From Pipra filicauda (taxonomy: Eukaryota > Chordata > Aves > Passeriformes > Pipridae): a DNA stretch of 64,000 bases. Positions within the stretch are counted from its first letter, which is position 1; each line of letters begins with the position of its first letter. The notes under the pieces were generated by a model, which saw nothing but the letters and a program-made list of their open reading frames with translations, was not told the origin of the DNA and made no database searches. Shown here piece after piece: positions 62,409 through 64,000 of this stretch. The stretch spans positions 558,001 to 622,000 of the forward strand of contig NW_024104403.1 in assembly GCF_003945595.2 (NCBI RefSeq). The letters run 5' to 3'. Both the position numbers and the translations under genes were made by a program.

Positions 62409-62909
62409 ATGCTGGAAAAAAGGGTCCTGCTTCCAAACAGCCAATCAACCTCATATTTAAGAGATTTAAGACCTCAAGCAGACATTTCTGTATTCCTCTC
62501 AATAAGTGTAGTGAAGAAAACACAATGAAAGTATAACAGCATAGTTCAACAGCACCATCTCATCTACTTAATTTTCTTTTTCCTCAAGATTCTCTGGAAC
62601 ACTAAATACAGCATTCTCTCTTTTTAAGATTTTTTTTTTCCCCAGAGGAAAATAACTGTATGAAAACTGTCCAGCCATTTACTAGGAATATTTGCATCAT
62701 TATCTCTTTTTATTACTGCAACAGAGCATGTTGACAATAGACTACCAAACTAACATTTCTCATGTATTTGAAAGTAATGGAGAAAAACTAATTCAGTTAA
62801 GCTACAGTGAATAAACTTGATGCAAATTATATAACTTCTATAAATATCAGAGATGCTTGATAAACTCTCACGTTTGTCAAGTGCCTCTAAGCTGAAGTGC
62901 TCCTCTTAC

Positions 62910-63099
62910 CTGCCACTGTTTCATGAGCTCCCGAACCATTTTGGCATCTTCTAGTGTCTTTTCTTTGTGTGTAGCATCCTGCAGGACATTTGCAGTTGTT
63001 TCAGCTTCTGTAAGCCAAGCAAGAAACTTTTCGAGATCCAGGTAGAATTGCTGCAACATTCTCAGGGCTGATTCCAGTGCTGCTTCACGCTCACCAACC
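62910..63099 (-). CDS. DMD: Dystrophin exon 55 (rod domain, repeats 21-22)
   Basis: This exon is 190 bp, identical in length to human exon 55. It follows a CTTGTGCAG acceptor and ends CAGTGGCAG before a GTAAGAGG donor. After one base G shared with exon 54, the frame reads VGEREAALESALRMLQQFYL, DLEKFLAWLTEAETTANVLQ, DATHKEKTLEDAKMVRELMK, QWQ. The human counterpart contains SEREAALEETHRLLQQFPL, DLEKFLAWLTEAETTANVLQ and DATRKERLLEDSKGVKELMK (recalled). The exon covers the end of spectrin-like repeat 21 and the start of repeat 22. It is present in full-length dystrophin and the longer short isoforms but lies upstream of the Dp116 promoter, so Dp116 lacks it. Intron 55, between here and exon 56, is 45.3 kb. 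Confidence 0.98.
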
Positions 63100-64000
63100 C
63101 TGCACAAGTACAAACAGTTAAATACAGCAGTCTTTGGAAGAAAGCAAATCTTAATCATTAAATCAAAACATAACAAAGACATGCTAAATATTTTTCATAT
63201 ACCAATAAAAGTAAATTTGCAGATACATCAGCTACAGAACTTGTATGGTATGTTTGGCAGGTAGGGTTCCTTTTTTACCTTTTCCGTTGAGAAGCAATAA
63301 GTGGAATCTGCCTGACAAAAAATTAGGCAAAAGCACTTCTTTCAAAGCACTATGCCTAAAACATGCACAGTTGAAAACAAAAAAAATAATCAGCAGTAGT
63401 TCCCTGATTTGCTTTAATCAAAGATTATTTTCTAATTTGTCATTAACATGGGAAATCATGTTCATTTTCATAAATGAAACAGTTTCTGGCCACTGCATGG
63501 TACGATAAATTTAATGATTAGTTTTTATGACCTGAAACCTTTGGTGACTACGTTCAACTCCTTAAACCCTAACAACACTGACATTTCTGGAGGGTTTTGT
63601 GGTTTATCTTTCTTCTTTCTTTTTTTTTTTTAAATATAAATGTGAAAAATTACAAGGATGATCTCTATCAGTTACATGATAAAATACAATTTTTAAAGAC
63701 CAAATTTATCTTATCTTTGGGGAAGATCTAACTCATGGATTAAGGAAGAACCCTAAAGACTTCAGCAATTCTAGTGTTGAAAAAACATTAAAGCAAATCT
63801 GTGTTCTATCAGCATTCCTGTGCAATGTAGGTGTCACATGTACTCACCGATTTTTTGTATTGAACTGAGCACAATATGGATTTAGAAACAAGATCAGTTA
63901 AGTATGACATACCGTTCATTAACATCAGTCTGCCAAGGCTACTTAGCTATTGTATTACATGCATATTTGTTTAACATCAACATTATAACTGAATAATTTT
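63100..64000 (-). other. DMD: DMD intron 54 (partial, 3' end)
   Basis: This is the 3' end of the intron before exon 55, ending in the CTTGTGCAG acceptor at 63100-63101. It is AT-rich with a T-rich run near 63611-63633. Exon 54 is not present in the window. Confidence 0.9.

Larger units (their letters stand above)
17610..62909 (-). other. DMD: DMD intron 55 (complete, 45.3 kb)
   Basis: This intron lies between exon 55 (donor GTAAGAGG at 62909) and exon 56 (acceptor TTTCATAG at 17610-17611). It contains the Dp116 first exon and its candidate promoter at 17951-18180. All CR1 remnants and the LTR-like fragment of this window are here, together with the polypyrimidine tract at 22091-22296. Sub-blocks with nothing recognised beyond AT-rich intron DNA are about 19080-22090, 22540-28925, 29940-33895, 34385-57280, 57770-58490, 59990-62190 and 62410-62909. 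Short GC-richer islets occur at 26640-26960, 36950-37170, 40980-41250 and 52380-52510. Human intron 55 is about 120 kb (recalled). Confidence 0.95.

Noticed and set aside
63100..64000. Search for dystrophin exon 54
   Set aside because: No spectrin-repeat coding text or splice pair is seen; the exon must lie beyond 64000.
1..64000. CRISPR arrays, tRNA/rRNA genes, bacterial operons
   Set aside because: No regularly spaced repeats, cloverleaf sequences or rRNA motifs were found; the DNA is plainly vertebrate intron and exon sequence.

Overview
This window is intron-rich vertebrate DNA from a bird. It carries part of the dystrophin gene (DMD) on the minus strand. Five coding exons are recognisable by their protein sequence and by exact exon lengths. 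In human numbering, from high to low coordinates, they are exon 55 (62910-63099, 190 bp), exon 56 (17437-17609, 173 bp), exon 57 (15553-15709, 157 bp), exon 58 (9343-9463, 121 bp) and exon 59 (8400-8668, 269 bp). All five have GT/AG borders, open frames and codon phases that join. Together they encode about 303 residues of the distal rod domain, roughly the end of spectrin repeat 21 to the first half of repeat 24. Exon 54 and exon 60 are not in the window.

The most interesting feature lies 341 bp upstream of exon 56. A ten-codon first exon (17951-17980, minus strand) reads MLHRKTYHVK and ends in a GT donor in phase 0. This matches my recollection of the unique N-terminus of mammalian Dp116, the Schwann-cell dystrophin isoform started from an internal promoter. 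Joined to exon 56 it gives [24 protein letters not shown]-like and Inr-like pair about 60-90 bp upstream marks a possible core promoter.

Layout along the plus strand: 1-8399 partial intron 59; exon 59; 674 bp intron 58; exon 58; 6.1 kb intron 57; exon 57; 1.7 kb intron 56; exon 56; 45.3 kb intron 55, with the Dp116 exon near its 3' end; exon 55; partial intron 54 to 64000. The introns are AT-rich. They contain CR1-type LINE remnants (29186-29935, 34192-34380, 57283-57768, 58492-59985, 62195-62408), one probable LTR-retroelement-derived fragment (28931-29155), a long polypyrimidine tract (22091-22296), T/G-rich and AT-rich low-complexity stretches, and several short inverted repeats. The CR1 families point to a bird; the LTR-like fragment weakly suggests Neoaves. 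No tRNA, rRNA, CRISPR array or bacterial-type operon is visible, and no second protein-coding gene could be supported.
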